A stretch of DNA of 64,000 bases, taken from Acidimicrobiaceae bacterium. Its GTDB lineage: Bacteria > Actinomycetota > Acidimicrobiia > Acidimicrobiales > RAAP-2. The stretch's first letter is position 1. The number at the start of each line of letters is the position of its first letter. Shown in pieces: positions 28,584 through 36,949 of this stretch. Position numbers and translations under genes: made by a program. The stretch is from the NCBI GenBank assembly GCA_003133665.1, contig PKYK01000019.1, positions 1-64,000 of the forward strand, written 5' to 3'. Below the pieces are notes generated by a model. That model had not been told where the DNA came from. It worked only from the letters and a program-made list of their open reading frames with translations, and made no database searches.

Positions 28584-28653
28584 CTGCCTCCTAAATGTGA
28601 ACTCACCACGATGGTGACCCGAGACGAAGGTACGAGGTCTTGGTAAGCGCTCT

Positions 28654-28682
28654 GTGACATCAGCACGCTGTTTTCGTGACAG
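28654..28682 (-). promoter_or_regulatory. Candidate Pho-box-like direct repeat upstream of phnS
   Basis: On the minus strand CTGTCAC (28682-28676) and ATGTCAC (28660-28654) are repeated 22 bases apart, twice the 11-base repeat spacing of PhoB/PhoP sites. The middle 11-mer does not match. Lies in the 139-base gap before the transporter operon. Suggestive only. Confidence 0.3.
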
Positions 28683-28717
28683 TTGGATGGATTCTTGATG
28701 TACGCCTTCGACCACCG

Positions 28718-29389
28718 TCAACCGGCGGTGAGCGTCTCGAAGCTGAGCAGGTCGACCACCGAATCAATGACCACGTCGGCCCCGTGCTCGAGGAGCCGAC
28801 GTTCGTCGTCAGTGCCGGTCAAGACGCCGACCCGCGAGCCGGCGCCGGCCCGTTGCCCCGCAACCATGTCCGAAGCGGTGTCGCCCACCGCCATGACCGA
28901 AGTGATCGCCGTCGCCCCTAGTCGAAGCGCGCACCACCACAGCATGTCCGGAGCCGGGCGGCCACGACCGGCGTCGGCTGGTGAAACGCGCGCGTCGAAC
29001 AGATCCGACCAGCCGAGGATCTCGATCAACGATTCACGGGTGGCCGGCGAAAAACCCGTGGTCAACGCCACCTTGAATCCGAACGAACGCAAGGCCTCGA
29101 CCGTGGCACGGGCACCGGGCACTTCGCCCACGCCGAGCTCCTGGGCGGCTTCAACGAAGTGCCCTTCGAAGGCGTCGTTCGCCGCTGCGGACTGGGCCGG
29201 AAAGAGTGCGGAGAACACGTCGATCTTCGACTGGCCCATCGTTTCTATGACGTAAGCCTCGGCCTGGGCGGCCCGTTCGCCCTCGACGCCGAGTCCGTCG
29301 ATGGTGCGGCGAAACGCCTCCAACACGAGCCCGCTGTCGGTCATCGTGGTTCCGGCAAAGTCAAAACAGATCAGCTCGAATGGACTCAC
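28718..29389 (-). CDS. Phosphonatase-like HAD hydrolase
   Basis: A 223-residue HAD enzyme related to phosphonoacetaldehyde hydrolase (PhnX), which cleaves phosphonoacetaldehyde to acetaldehyde and phosphate. Motif I is FDFAGTTM (DxAGT as in PhnX), the cap has IETMGQSKIDVFSALF with a Lys where PhnX forms its Schiff base, motif II is ALTTGFS, and the C-terminal motifs are RGRPAPDM and AVGDTASDMVAGQRAG. The GTG at 29389 overlaps the TGA of the FAD oxidase in GTGA (29386-29389), so the two enzymes are translated together. This fits aldehyde made by the oxidase being passed to the hydrolase. Confidence 0.85.
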   Translation of the reverse strand: MSPFELICFDFAGTTMTDSGLVLEAFRRTIDGLGVEGERAAQAEAYVIETMGQSKIDVFSALFPAQSAAANDAFEGHFVEAAQELGVGEVPGARATVEALRSFGFKVALTTGFSPATRESLIEILGWSDLFDARVSPADAGRGRPAPDMLWWCALRLGATAITSVMAVGDTASDMVAGQRAGAGSRVGVLTGTDDERRLLEHGADVVIDSVVDLLSFETLTAG

Positions 29390-30525
29390 TGAAAACTCTC
29401 CTCGGCTATCGCGGGTGCCAACGTCATACCTCGTCCGCCCGCCCCCGTGACGGCGATGACGCCGGCGGCGATGTTCTTGCGGTAGTAGACGTCGTGCGGA
29501 CCCGGATCGACCAGCTGATGGTAGACGCCGCTCCATCGGCGTTCGATCCGGGGGAAAGTCCATCCGATCAGGGATCGAGCGACGTCGACGATTCTGTCAA
29601 TGGGTGCATCGGCGGTGTCGAAGTGACCGGCCTGATCGGGCTCGTGGGTGTCGCCGATGGTGAGTCCACCGTGAAGTCGTTGTTGGCAGAGCAACTGCAT
29701 GGCGTACTGCGACGCCAGCGGATCCTGTGGCGCCAGGAGTTCGAGGGCGTCGCTTTGGAACGCCGGGTAGTAACGAAACGAGTCTCCGTTGGCCACCGAG
29801 GTCGTCAGCTCGCGCCCCAGGGGCTCGGTCTCGGCCATGAGCAGACGAACCTTGCGCAATGGCTCGCTCTCGAAGAGCTCCGCGGCGAAGCCGGTGAGCG
29901 TGGCCCCCAGGCACAGCACCACTCGATCACCGCCGTGATGGGTGCCGCGGTGATCGATTGCCACGTGGTCCTTCAGTCCCACCAACTCTCGCGCGGGCAA
30001 GTACTCGTAACGTCGAGTTCCCTCCATCCATAATCGGAGCGCCCCGAGAGCGGCCCGCGACTCCACTGCGGCGTCGCGCTCGCACAGCAAGCCCGCGAGG
30101 AACTCCCCCTCGAGCCCGGGGTTGCGACGGCGCACTTCCTCGGGCTGGAGCAACTCGAAGCCTCGAATCTGCGCGTCCGGACGGTTCATAGCCCGCGCGA
30201 CTACCGCCAACTCTGGCTCGTTGGCGACGAGGGTCAGCGATCCGTTCGCGCGGAAACTCACGCCCGGAACCGCCGTGGCGACCTCTTCCCAAAGGTTCCG
30301 TGCCCGTAGCGCCAGTTCGAGCTCGCGGCCAGCGGCGCGTCCGCTCACCCACACCAATCCGAAGTTGCGGACCGACGCACCGTTGGGCGTCTGGTCTCGT
30401 TCCAGGTGCACGACGTCCGCGCCGCACTGGAGGGCGAAGAGCGCGTGCATCGTACCGAAGATGCCGCCGCCCACGATGACAACTCGCTGTCCCTGCAGGT
30501 CTTGCGCGGCATCGTCGAACACCAC
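29386..30525 (-). CDS. Phosphonate-associated FAD-dependent oxidoreductase (TIGR03364/HpnW-like)
   Basis: A 379-residue D-amino-acid-oxidase-fold flavoenzyme. It opens with the FAD motif VVIVGGGIFGTMHALFALQCGA, then ERDQTPNGASVRNFGLVWVSG, and ends with the flavin loop GVIAVTGAGGRGMTLAPA. These match the phosphonate-linked HpnW type, members of which are thought to oxidise aminoethylphosphonate or its N-methyl form to phosphonoacetaldehyde (family knowledge, from memory). The GTG pair at 30525/30522 is the likely start; no Met fits and the upstream frame lacks family sequence. It is coupled to the phosphonatase-like gene. Confidence 0.83.
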   Translation of the reverse strand: MVFDDAAQDLQGQRVVIVGGGIFGTMHALFALQCGADVVHLERDQTPNGASVRNFGLVWVSGRAAGRELELALRARNLWEEVATAVPGVSFRANGSLTLVANEPELAVVARAMNRPDAQIRGFELLQPEEVRRRNPGLEGEFLAGLLCERDAAVESRAALGALRLWMEGTRRYEYLPARELVGLKDHVAIDHRGTHHGGDRVVLCLGATLTGFAAELFESEPLRKVRLLMAETEPLGRELTTSVANGDSFRYYPAFQSDALELLAPQDPLASQYAMQLLCQQRLHGGLTIGDTHEPDQAGHFDTADAPIDRIVDVARSLIGWTFPRIERRWSGVYHQLVDPGPHDVYYRKNIAAGVIAVTGAGGRGMTLAPAIAEESFQ

Positions 30526-30623
30526 ACCGAGAGTAGGGCGGCGACGTTGCCACTCAGTGACGAACGAGTGTCGGTCCCCCGAACTCTCCCCGACGCCAGG
30601 TCCCGGCCGAGCCCTGCCGATGG

Positions 30624-31085
30624 TCAGTCGCGTCGGCTGGCGAAGAAGTCCCGCAAGAGTTGCGCCGATGATTCGGCCAACACGTCGTACGTGATCGCGA
30701 CTTCGTGCAGCAGGCGAGGATCGCGCAAGAGGTTGTACCGCGATCCCGCTGCCCCCGCCTTGTCGTCCATCGCCCCGATCACCAAGCGCGTCACGCGCGC
30801 GTTCAGCAACGCCCCCGCGCACATCACGCAAGGTTCCAGGGTGACGTAGGCGGTCACCTCGTCCATTCGCCACCCGGAACGTCGCGAAGCGGCGGCTCGC
30901 AACGCCACCACTTCGGCGTGGGCCATCGGGTCCTGATCGACTTCCCGGCGGTTCTCGCCGACGCCAATGACCACGCCGTTCTCGACGAGCACGCAGCCCA
31001 CCGGGACATCGTCATGTCCGCTCGCCTGTAGGGCCGCGTCGAGGGCCAGGCGCATGAACACGACGTCGGACGTTCGATCGACCAC
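30624..31085 (-). CDS. tadA: tRNA-specific adenosine deaminase
   Basis: Deaminates A34 of tRNA-Arg(ACG) to inosine so that it reads CGU, CGC and CGA. The 153-residue protein has MRLALDAALQASGHDDVPVGCV, the zinc and proton-shuttle motif HAEVVAL, the second zinc motif LEPCVMCAGALLNARV, and DDKAGAAGSRYNLLRDPRLLHEV, which is typical of TadA rather than cytidine or guanine deaminases. The GTG at 31085 is chosen because AGAGGAG lies just upstream and it gives the usual short N-terminus. Its substrate tRNA-Arg(ACG) lies at 57395-57468 in this window. Confidence 0.93.
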   Translation of the reverse strand: MVDRTSDVVFMRLALDAALQASGHDDVPVGCVLVENGVVIGVGENRREVDQDPMAHAEVVALRAAASRRSGWRMDEVTAYVTLEPCVMCAGALLNARVTRLVIGAMDDKAGAAGSRYNLLRDPRLLHEVAITYDVLAESSAQLLRDFFASRRD

Positions 31086-31203
31086 GTTGCTCCTCTTTCG
31101 CTCACTCGAACTGTAAAGGATGTCGTGCCGGCCACCAACACGAGGAGCGCCAAGAACGCAGACCCAAAGGAACGCCATACTGCTGCGCTGTAGACTCGTC
31201 AAC

Positions 31204-31291
31204 GGAGGGGTGCGAGAGCGGCCGAATCGGGCAGTCTCGAAAACTGCTGTGTCTACGGGCACCGTGGGTTCAAATCCCACCTCCTCCGCCA
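31204..31291 (+). tRNA. tRNA-Ser (anticodon CGA), CCA encoded
   Basis: Class II tRNA with acceptor GGAGGGG/CTCCTCC, the same D and T arms as the GGA gene, and anticodon stem GCAGT/ACTGC around CTCGAAA, giving anticodon CGA (reads UCG). Discriminator G at 31288 and encoded CCA at 31289-31291. Immediately followed by a strong terminator. Confidence 0.97.
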
Positions 31292-31292
31292 G

Positions 31293-31326
31293 GAAGAAAC
31301 GGGCGACTTCGGTCGCCCGTTTCTTC
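31293..31326 (+). terminator. Rho-independent-type terminator of tRNA-Ser(CGA)
   Basis: Perfect 15-bp stem (31293-31307 with 31312-31326, GAAGAAACGGGCGAC and its complement) closed by a TTCG tetraloop, directly after the encoded CCA. The 3' arm is T-rich (TTTCTTCGTC), as expected for a terminator. Confidence 0.85.
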
Positions 31327-31404
31327 GTCCCCGTGACATGTCCGCGCGCCGGAACTACGATGGTTTCGTCTGGCGACAGTCGGGCAACGTTCCAGAGGAG
31401 CATC

Positions 31405-32742
31405 ATGGTTTCGTCACTCCAATCGTCAGTCGGTACCGAGCGCAAGGTGGTCACTGAGCTGCCCGGACCCAAGTCGCGCGAACTCCACGCGCGGCGCCAG
31501 GCCGTGGTGAGCGCGGGGCTCACCAACGGCTTCCCGATCTACATCGACCGGGCCGAAGGTGCCATTCTCCTGGACGTCGACGGCAACCAGATTCTCGACT
31601 TGGGCTCGGGCATCGCCGTCACCTCGATCGGTCATGCGGTCCCCGAACTCATCGACGCCGTCAGTGCACAGGTGGCTGCGTTCACCCACACGTGCTTCAT
31701 GGTCACCCCCTACGAGAGTTACGTCCAGGTCTGCGAGGAGCTCGCCGCGCTCACCCCGGGTAACCACGCGAAGACCTCGGCGCTCTTCAACTCGGGATCG
31801 GAGGCCGTGGAGAACGCCGTCAAGATCGCACGCCTCGCGACCGGGCGTCAGGCCATCGTGGTCTTCGACCACGCGTACCACGGACGAACGAACCTGACCC
31901 TCGCGTTGACCGCGAAGAACATGCCCTACAAGGACCGCTTCGGTCCCTTCGCACCGGAGATCTACCGGGTCGCGATGAGCTACCCGTACCGTGACGGCCT
32001 GAGCGGTGCCGATGCGGCGGCGCGAGCAATCCAAGAGATCGAGTCCCAGGTCGGCGCCCACAACGTGGCCGCTCTGCTGATCGAGCCGATTCAGGGCGAA
32101 GGCGGATTCGTCGTCCCCGCCGAAGGGTTCCTGCCCGCCCTGTCGGAATGGACCACCAAGCATGGCGTGGTCTTCATCGCCGACGAGATTCAGAGTGGCT
32201 TCTGTCGAACCGGTGATTGGTTCGCCGTAGACCACGAAGGGGTCGTCCCCGACATGGTGACGACCGCGAAGGGCCTCGCCGGGGGGATGCCGCTCGCCGC
32301 CGTCACCGGACGCGCCGAGTTGATGAACGCGGTGCACGAAGGTGGTCTCGGCGGGACCTACGGCGGCAACCCCGTCGCCGCGGTCGCGGCGCTCGCCACG
32401 ATCAAGACCCTCCGCGATCGCAATCTGGTCGCGCGCGCCCGCGAGCTGGGCGAGACCATCCTGGCGACGCTGCACTCGCTGCAACAAGACGTCGCCATCA
32501 TCGGCGACGTTCGTGGTCGTGGTGCGATGATCGCCATGGAGCTCGTGCAGCCGGGAACGAAGGATCCCAATGCGGCTGCGGCCAAAGCCATCGTGACCTA
32601 CTGCAACCAGCAGGGGGTGATCGCCCTGTCGTGTGGAACCTTCGGCAACGTCATCCGGCTCCTGCCGCCGCTGGCCATTACCGATGAGCAGTTGGCGGAC
32701 GGACTGGCCGTCCTCGCCGCTGCCGTGCGCGCCGCCGGCTGA
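31405..32742 (+). CDS. gabT: 4-aminobutyrate-type class III aminotransferase
   Basis: PLP enzyme that moves the amino group of gamma-aminobutyrate (or a related omega-amino acid) to 2-oxoglutarate. The 445-residue protein has GIAVTSIGHAVPELIDAV, FNSGSEAVENAVKIAR, the DHAYHGRTNLTLALTAKN loop, IADEIQSGFCRTG with the PLP-contacting Asp, and the Schiff-base lysine in TTAKGLAGGMPLAAVTGR. The ATG at 31405 follows an AGAGGAG site; the frame extends upstream through the tRNA and terminator but that cannot be coding. An aminoethylphosphonate transaminase is an alternative worth testing given the phosphonate locus nearby. Confidence 0.9.
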   Translation: MVSSLQSSVGTERKVVTELPGPKSRELHARRQAVVSAGLTNGFPIYIDRAEGAILLDVDGNQILDLGSGIAVTSIGHAVPELIDAVSAQVAAFTHTCFMVTPYESYVQVCEELAALTPGNHAKTSALFNSGSEAVENAVKIARLATGRQAIVVFDHAYHGRTNLTLALTAKNMPYKDRFGPFAPEIYRVAMSYPYRDGLSGADAAARAIQEIESQVGAHNVAALLIEPIQGEGGFVVPAEGFLPALSEWTTKHGVVFIADEIQSGFCRTGDWFAVDHEGVVPDMVTTAKGLAGGMPLAAVTGRAELMNAVHEGGLGGTYGGNPVAAVAALATIKTLRDRNLVARARELGETILATLHSLQQDVAIIGDVRGRGAMIAMELVQPGTKDPNAAAAKAIVTYCNQQGVIALSCGTFGNVIRLLPPLAITDEQLADGLAVLAAAVRAAG

Positions 32743-32890
32743 TTCACCTCGTCACCGGGTAACCAACCAGGATCATCTCGACAACGGGTCGCCGCGGCGC
32801 CGACCTCGACGACGCCGTCACATCGGTCAATCCACGCGGAAAGTAACATCGTCAGAGCGGCGGATGTCGTGACGCAAGACCAAGGACACC

Positions 32891-33928
32891 ATGAGCCGAG
32901 CACCGACGAGCCTGCGTAGACCGTGGCGGGCCGTCACGGGAGTCTTGGTGGCGGGACTGACCTTGGCCGGCTGTGGTACGGCCATTTCGGGAACGCACGT
33001 TCTCGGGTCCCCGTCGCGCAGCATTTCGGTGCCGTTGCGAGTCGTCGCGTGCACGGCGGCGAATTCCTGCGTCGCCGTGGGCACCTCGGGCTCGGACGTT
33101 GGACCTTCGTCCGTCGGCGAGTTCCGTCGGCCCAACGGCACGTGGGTCCCACTCAACGTTCCCGCGGCATTGTCGTCAGTGCTCGGCTCGGCGGCATGCT
33201 GGGCCAACGCGTGTCTCGTCGGCGGCACCCAGCCCGCAGGGGACCTGCTCTGGACCTACGACGCGTCGACGAAATCGATATCGCCGGCACCGACACCCCG
33301 GGGAGGCCTCGGAATCAGCGCACTGAGCTGCTATTCGGACCAGTCGTGCGCCGCGGTCGACTCCACGGGGATCGTCGGAGACTCCCGCCTTTCGTTCACC
33401 AGCGATGGAGGCGCCACGTGGACCTCCCCGCTCCCGATGAAGTGGTCCGCCAACGATTCCATCACGTCGCTGTCCTGCAGCGACGCCCTCGACTGCCTCG
33501 CGGCAGCGACCGGGCTTGACGGTCGCGCGCTCGTCGAGGTGACCCACGACGGCGGTGGCTCGTGGGCCGCCCGGACTCTCAGTGCTGACTGGAACTCCCT
33601 CTCGTCACTGACGTGTGTGGGGCTTCGCTGTGTGGGGCTCGCGTCGAGCGCCAACGGATCGTCGGTGGAGCGCACGCAGTCCTTCGGACGCGGGTGGAGC
33701 GCCATACCTCTGAACGCGAGGACGAACGCTCTCGCCTGCACGTCATTCACACTCTGCGTGCTGGTCGGTCAGACCAATGCACAGGCACCGTGGCTCGCGA
33801 CGCTGCATCACCGGGCGGTGACGGTCGCTTCGCTCCGCTACGTCCCGTCACCACTCACGAGCGTGGCCTGCGGGACAAAAGTCTGCGCCGCCATCGCGGT
33901 GAGCACCGTGCTCGCCCTTCGTCCTTAA
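32891..33928 (+). CDS. Putative lipoprotein with seven cysteine-pair propeller repeats
   Basis: A 345-residue exported protein with a lipobox (VLVAGLTLAGCG, Cys about residue 28), so probably anchored outside the membrane. Seven short repeats each carry two cysteines about 4-7 residues apart: CTAANSC, CWANAC, CYSDQSC, CSDALDC, CVGLRC, CTSFTLC, CGTKVC. Asp-box-like motifs (TSDGGATW, THDGGGSW) fall between them. The pattern fits a seven-bladed beta-propeller with one disulfide per blade. Function unknown. It converges on the aldehyde dehydrogenase, sharing TTAA at the stops (33925-33928). Confidence 0.82.
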   Translation: MSRAPTSLRRPWRAVTGVLVAGLTLAGCGTAISGTHVLGSPSRSISVPLRVVACTAANSCVAVGTSGSDVGPSSVGEFRRPNGTWVPLNVPAALSSVLGSAACWANACLVGGTQPAGDLLWTYDASTKSISPAPTPRGGLGISALSCYSDQSCAAVDSTGIVGDSRLSFTSDGGATWTSPLPMKWSANDSITSLSCSDALDCLAAATGLDGRALVEVTHDGGGSWAARTLSADWNSLSSLTCVGLRCVGLASSANGSSVERTQSFGRGWSAIPLNARTNALACTSFTLCVLVGQTNAQAPWLATLHHRAVTVASLRYVPSPLTSVACGTKVCAAIAVSTVLALRP

Positions 33929-35667
33929 CTCTTGAGCGCCGCCGCCAACAGGCCAGGCAGCTTCGCCCACGATGGCTTGGCCTCAAAGGCGAGGAGCTTG
34001 CGCATCACGACCCCCGCGTTGGCGTTCGTCGCGAACCACGCCGGAGCGGGTGAGGCGACGAAGGGACCGCGAACCACGGACTTTTGCGGACGGGCGAACA
34101 GGTACGCATTGCCGACGAAGCCGCAGCCGGACTGAATATCGGTGATGGCGTGTCCCGGGTAAGCCCCCCAGACGGTGCTCGAGAAGGCGAAACTCATGGC
34201 GTGCCACAGGTTCACGCCAATTGACCCGTAGCGAAGGTCCGCAACGGCCTGCTCTATCGCCGGCCCGGTCTCGGGGTCCTTCATCGTGCGTGGGTCGGCC
34301 AGCAACGTCATGGACAGGGTGCCCCACACCACGTCGTTGCAGAACGTCGTGGCCTTGCGCACAAAGTCCGCCGGCGAATCGGCATCCAACGCGGTCTCGC
34401 TCGTGAGCGCACAGAACGCTTCGACGTTCAGGCAGATGTCGTCGGGCTTCGTCGCATCAACGTTACGGATGATCGTCCACGGCATCTTGTCCCCGCTGCC
34501 GTCGCCGATCTCGTGCGCATCGGGGTGCGCCGCCAGGAATGACGCTCGGCGCTCATGGGCGCCCGGGTAGTAGGCCCGGCGCGTCGGGATCGTCGCGAAG
34601 ACCGCCTCGAGCGCACTCAGGAACTCGTCGCGCTGCGCCCAGCCCGCATGGGTGACGATGACGCGCGGCGTGAGACAGTTGAAGCCCGCATTGTTCGCGA
34701 TCATCGTCGCGACGTGCTTCGCCTGGTACTCGATCTCCTTCTTCGACCACTCGCCGGGCACTATCACGACGGGTGACACGTTGCCCAACTCACAGCTGAC
34801 CGGCTTCGTCACGAGTGGCTCGTTCGCAGCCTTGCGGCGCTGGCCCTCGGGACCCGCGCCAAAGACAATGGCGTCGTGGGTCTTGTCCGATCCCGTGACG
34901 TGAATGTCGGTCACGCCCGGGTGGCTGGTGAGATAGGAACCGACCCGCGCCCCGCCACTCACAATGCGCAAGAACCCTTCGTCAATCAGCGCCCCCATCG
35001 CGCGGCTCCAGTACGGCACGAGATAGTCATTGACCGGGTTGGCCTTCAAAACCACGACCTTGCCCTCGGCGAACAGTTTCGTCAAGACATCGCGTGGCCC
35101 CAGTGAGGCGACGTTGCCCGCGCCGAGCACCAGCGAGACTCCCGCGTGCGCGTCGGGCGACTGGTAGGCCTGCGCCTGCGTGGCGTTCACCTCGGCTTCG
35201 GTGACTCCCGGCTCCATCCAGACTTCGCCCGTCATGCCGGCGTAGAGGATCTTGTCGAAGATCGTCGCGGGCAGAACTTGAATCGCGATCCGCTGCCCGG
35301 GCTTGTGGCGCACCGGGCCGGGGTACTGCGGGCGGCCCTTGGTGGCAAGGTCGAGCGTCGACTGGCGGAAGGCCTGCGCCATGCGCAGGAAGGTGCCGAC
35401 CCCGCTGAAGAGCTCTTCGCCGCCCTCGGGGCTCCGGGGATCGTAACCCTTGGCAAGGCAGGCGGCGGCGTTCCACTCTTCGGCCACGGCGTACGTGTCA
35501 CGGATGACCTGCGCGAGCAGTTCCGCGCGCTGTTGAGGCGTGGTCGCCGCCCAGACGTGCGTTCGGGCGGCCACGTCGGCAATGGCGTGGTCGAGCACCG
35601 ACTGGTCGACCGCGATGTGGTCTTGCGACCCGGACGTGGGAGCGGCAGCTCCGCGTGACTGACTCAT
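33925..35667 (-). CDS. Aldehyde dehydrogenase family protein
   Basis: NAD(P)-dependent oxidation of an aldehyde. The 580-residue protein is longer than the usual ~490, but keeps the core: SLVLGAGNVASLGPRDVLTKLF, DIHVTGSDKTHDAI, the general base in VSCELGNVSPVVI and the nucleophile in NNAGFNCLTPRVIV. The C-terminus ends with an FARPQKSVVRGPF segment. ATG start 35667 (MSQSRGAAAPT); the longer upstream frame runs over the divergent DUF2510 gene and is rejected. The two divergent starts are only 39 bases apart. Substrate unknown. Confidence 0.88.
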   Translation of the reverse strand: MSQSRGAAAPTSGSQDHIAVDQSVLDHAIADVAARTHVWAATTPQQRAELLAQVIRDTYAVAEEWNAAACLAKGYDPRSPEGGEELFSGVGTFLRMAQAFRQSTLDLATKGRPQYPGPVRHKPGQRIAIQVLPATIFDKILYAGMTGEVWMEPGVTEAEVNATQAQAYQSPDAHAGVSLVLGAGNVASLGPRDVLTKLFAEGKVVVLKANPVNDYLVPYWSRAMGALIDEGFLRIVSGGARVGSYLTSHPGVTDIHVTGSDKTHDAIVFGAGPEGQRRKAANEPLVTKPVSCELGNVSPVVIVPGEWSKKEIEYQAKHVATMIANNAGFNCLTPRVIVTHAGWAQRDEFLSALEAVFATIPTRRAYYPGAHERRASFLAAHPDAHEIGDGSGDKMPWTIIRNVDATKPDDICLNVEAFCALTSETALDADSPADFVRKATTFCNDVVWGTLSMTLLADPRTMKDPETGPAIEQAVADLRYGSIGVNLWHAMSFAFSSTVWGAYPGHAITDIQSGCGFVGNAYLFARPQKSVVRGPFVASPAPAWFATNANAGVVMRKLLAFEAKPSWAKLPGLLAAALKS

Positions 35668-35706
35668 CAGTGTTCCTTCCCGCTGTTTGTATGGGAGGAT
35701 AGTGCG

Positions 35707-36330
35707 GTGAGTCTCACGTCGCCCGGCTCCGCGCCACCCGGCTGGTACCCCGATCCGGGCGGACAACGTCAATGGCGGGTTTGGACCGGCACGCTCTGGT
35801 CTGAAATGACCCGTCCCTACGGCGAACCGATCGAGCCGACATCGCTGGTGGGCTCCCTGCCCCTCATCAACGCTCTCCATCGCCTGGTGCGCTACGGCAT
35901 CGTGGCCACCTTCGGCGGGCTGGGGCTGGTCGTCAGCGTGCTTGCCCACTGGCCGGGAACGTCCCAGCCCACCGCAGCACTGGTGGCGGCCACACTGTGC
36001 GACACCGGTGCGGCTCTCGTGATCATTGGATCGGTCTGTTACGCATTTGCCGTTCGAGCCTTGGAAGGCCGGTGGACCGCCGTCGCCTTCGTGCCCGGGC
36101 TCAACATGTTGGCCGCCAGTGGTCTCGTGACGAGCCGCATCGGCGGTCGCTCGGCGCTTCGGCGAGTTGTTGCCGAGGCGGTTCTGCTCGGCCTGTTCAT
36201 TGCGCAAAGTCATGCTCACCCCTGGTTGGGTGTCGCCCCCGCCCTCGTCGCCCTGGACCACGCGCGATGGACCCAGGCCCTCGTCGAACGACTCACCGGA
36301 CGGGCGATCCCCCAGCCAGCCGCCCCTTAG
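35707..36330 (+). CDS. DUF2510 membrane protein
   Basis: A 207-residue protein with an N-terminal DUF2510 domain (APPGWYPDPGGQRQWRVWTG, about residues 9-35), a short actinobacterial module of unknown role often fused to membrane segments. About four hydrophobic segments follow (for example YGIVATFGGLGLVVSVLAHW, LVIIGSVCYAFAV, VAEAVLLGLFIAQ). GTG start at 35707. It is followed after 47 bases by the haem-binding barrel gene on the same strand. Confidence 0.85.
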   Translation: MSLTSPGSAPPGWYPDPGGQRQWRVWTGTLWSEMTRPYGEPIEPTSLVGSLPLINALHRLVRYGIVATFGGLGLVVSVLAHWPGTSQPTAALVAATLCDTGAALVIIGSVCYAFAVRALEGRWTAVAFVPGLNMLAASGLVTSRIGGRSALRRVVAEAVLLGLFIAQSHAHPWLGVAPALVALDHARWTQALVERLTGRAIPQPAAP

Positions 36331-36377
36331 GATGTCTGCGACGCGGGCGACCAGGCCCCCGTGCAGAGGAGAACACG

Positions 36378-36944
36378 ATGGCGAATGAAGAGTGGGGGCC
36401 GCTCGCGGGTCTCATTGGAACGTGGGAGTCGGGCTACGACGGCCTCGACGTCTCGTACCACAACGACCTGGGCAAGATCGCCGAAACGCCGTTTCGTGAG
36501 AAGACAACGTTCAAGCCATTCGGGCCCGTCGACAACGGTGAGCAGTGTCTGTACGGTCTGGACTACCGAACCGCGGCCTATCGCGAAGGTGAGGACAGCC
36601 CCTTCCACACCGAGGTTGGATACTGGATGTGGGACGCGAACGCCAAACAGGTGATGCGCTGTTTCATGGTCCCGCGAGCCTCGACGCTCATTGCGGGCGG
36701 CTCCGTCGAGCCCGACGACACGACGTTCAAGTTGGAGGCGGTGCTCGGTTCGAACACGTACGGCATCTTGTCGAACAAGTTCCTGGACGAAGTCGCGAAG
36801 ACCACGCGATTTGACGTGACCGTCACCGTCGAGGGCGACACGTTCTCCTACGACGAGACGACGGTCGTGGAGCACGTGAAGTTCCCGACCGTCATCATGC
36901 ACACGGACCGCAATTCGCTCAGGCGAATCAGCTGGGACGCGTAA
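36378..36944 (+). CDS. Nitrobindin/FABP-like haem-binding beta-barrel protein
   Basis: A 188-residue, nearly all-beta protein beginning PLAGLIGTWESGYDG, the GxW strand of nitrobindin-like barrels, then DSPFHTEVGYWMWDA and MVPRASTLIAGGSVE. Such barrels bind ferric haem or hydrophobic ligands in the cytoplasm; the proximal His cannot be assigned with certainty here. ATG 36378 follows GAGGAGAA. It ends five bases before the acyl-CoA dehydrogenase start, so the pair is probably one transcription unit. Confidence 0.8.
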   Translation: MANEEWGPLAGLIGTWESGYDGLDVSYHNDLGKIAETPFREKTTFKPFGPVDNGEQCLYGLDYRTAAYREGEDSPFHTEVGYWMWDANAKQVMRCFMVPRASTLIAGGSVEPDDTTFKLEAVLGSNTYGILSNKFLDEVAKTTRFDVTVTVEGDTFSYDETTVVEHVKFPTVIMHTDRNSLRRISWDA

Positions 36945-36949
36945 GCGCG

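Noticed and set aside
31120-31404. Upstream extension of the aminotransferase frame
   Set aside because: Would translate through tRNA-Ser(CGA) and its terminator.
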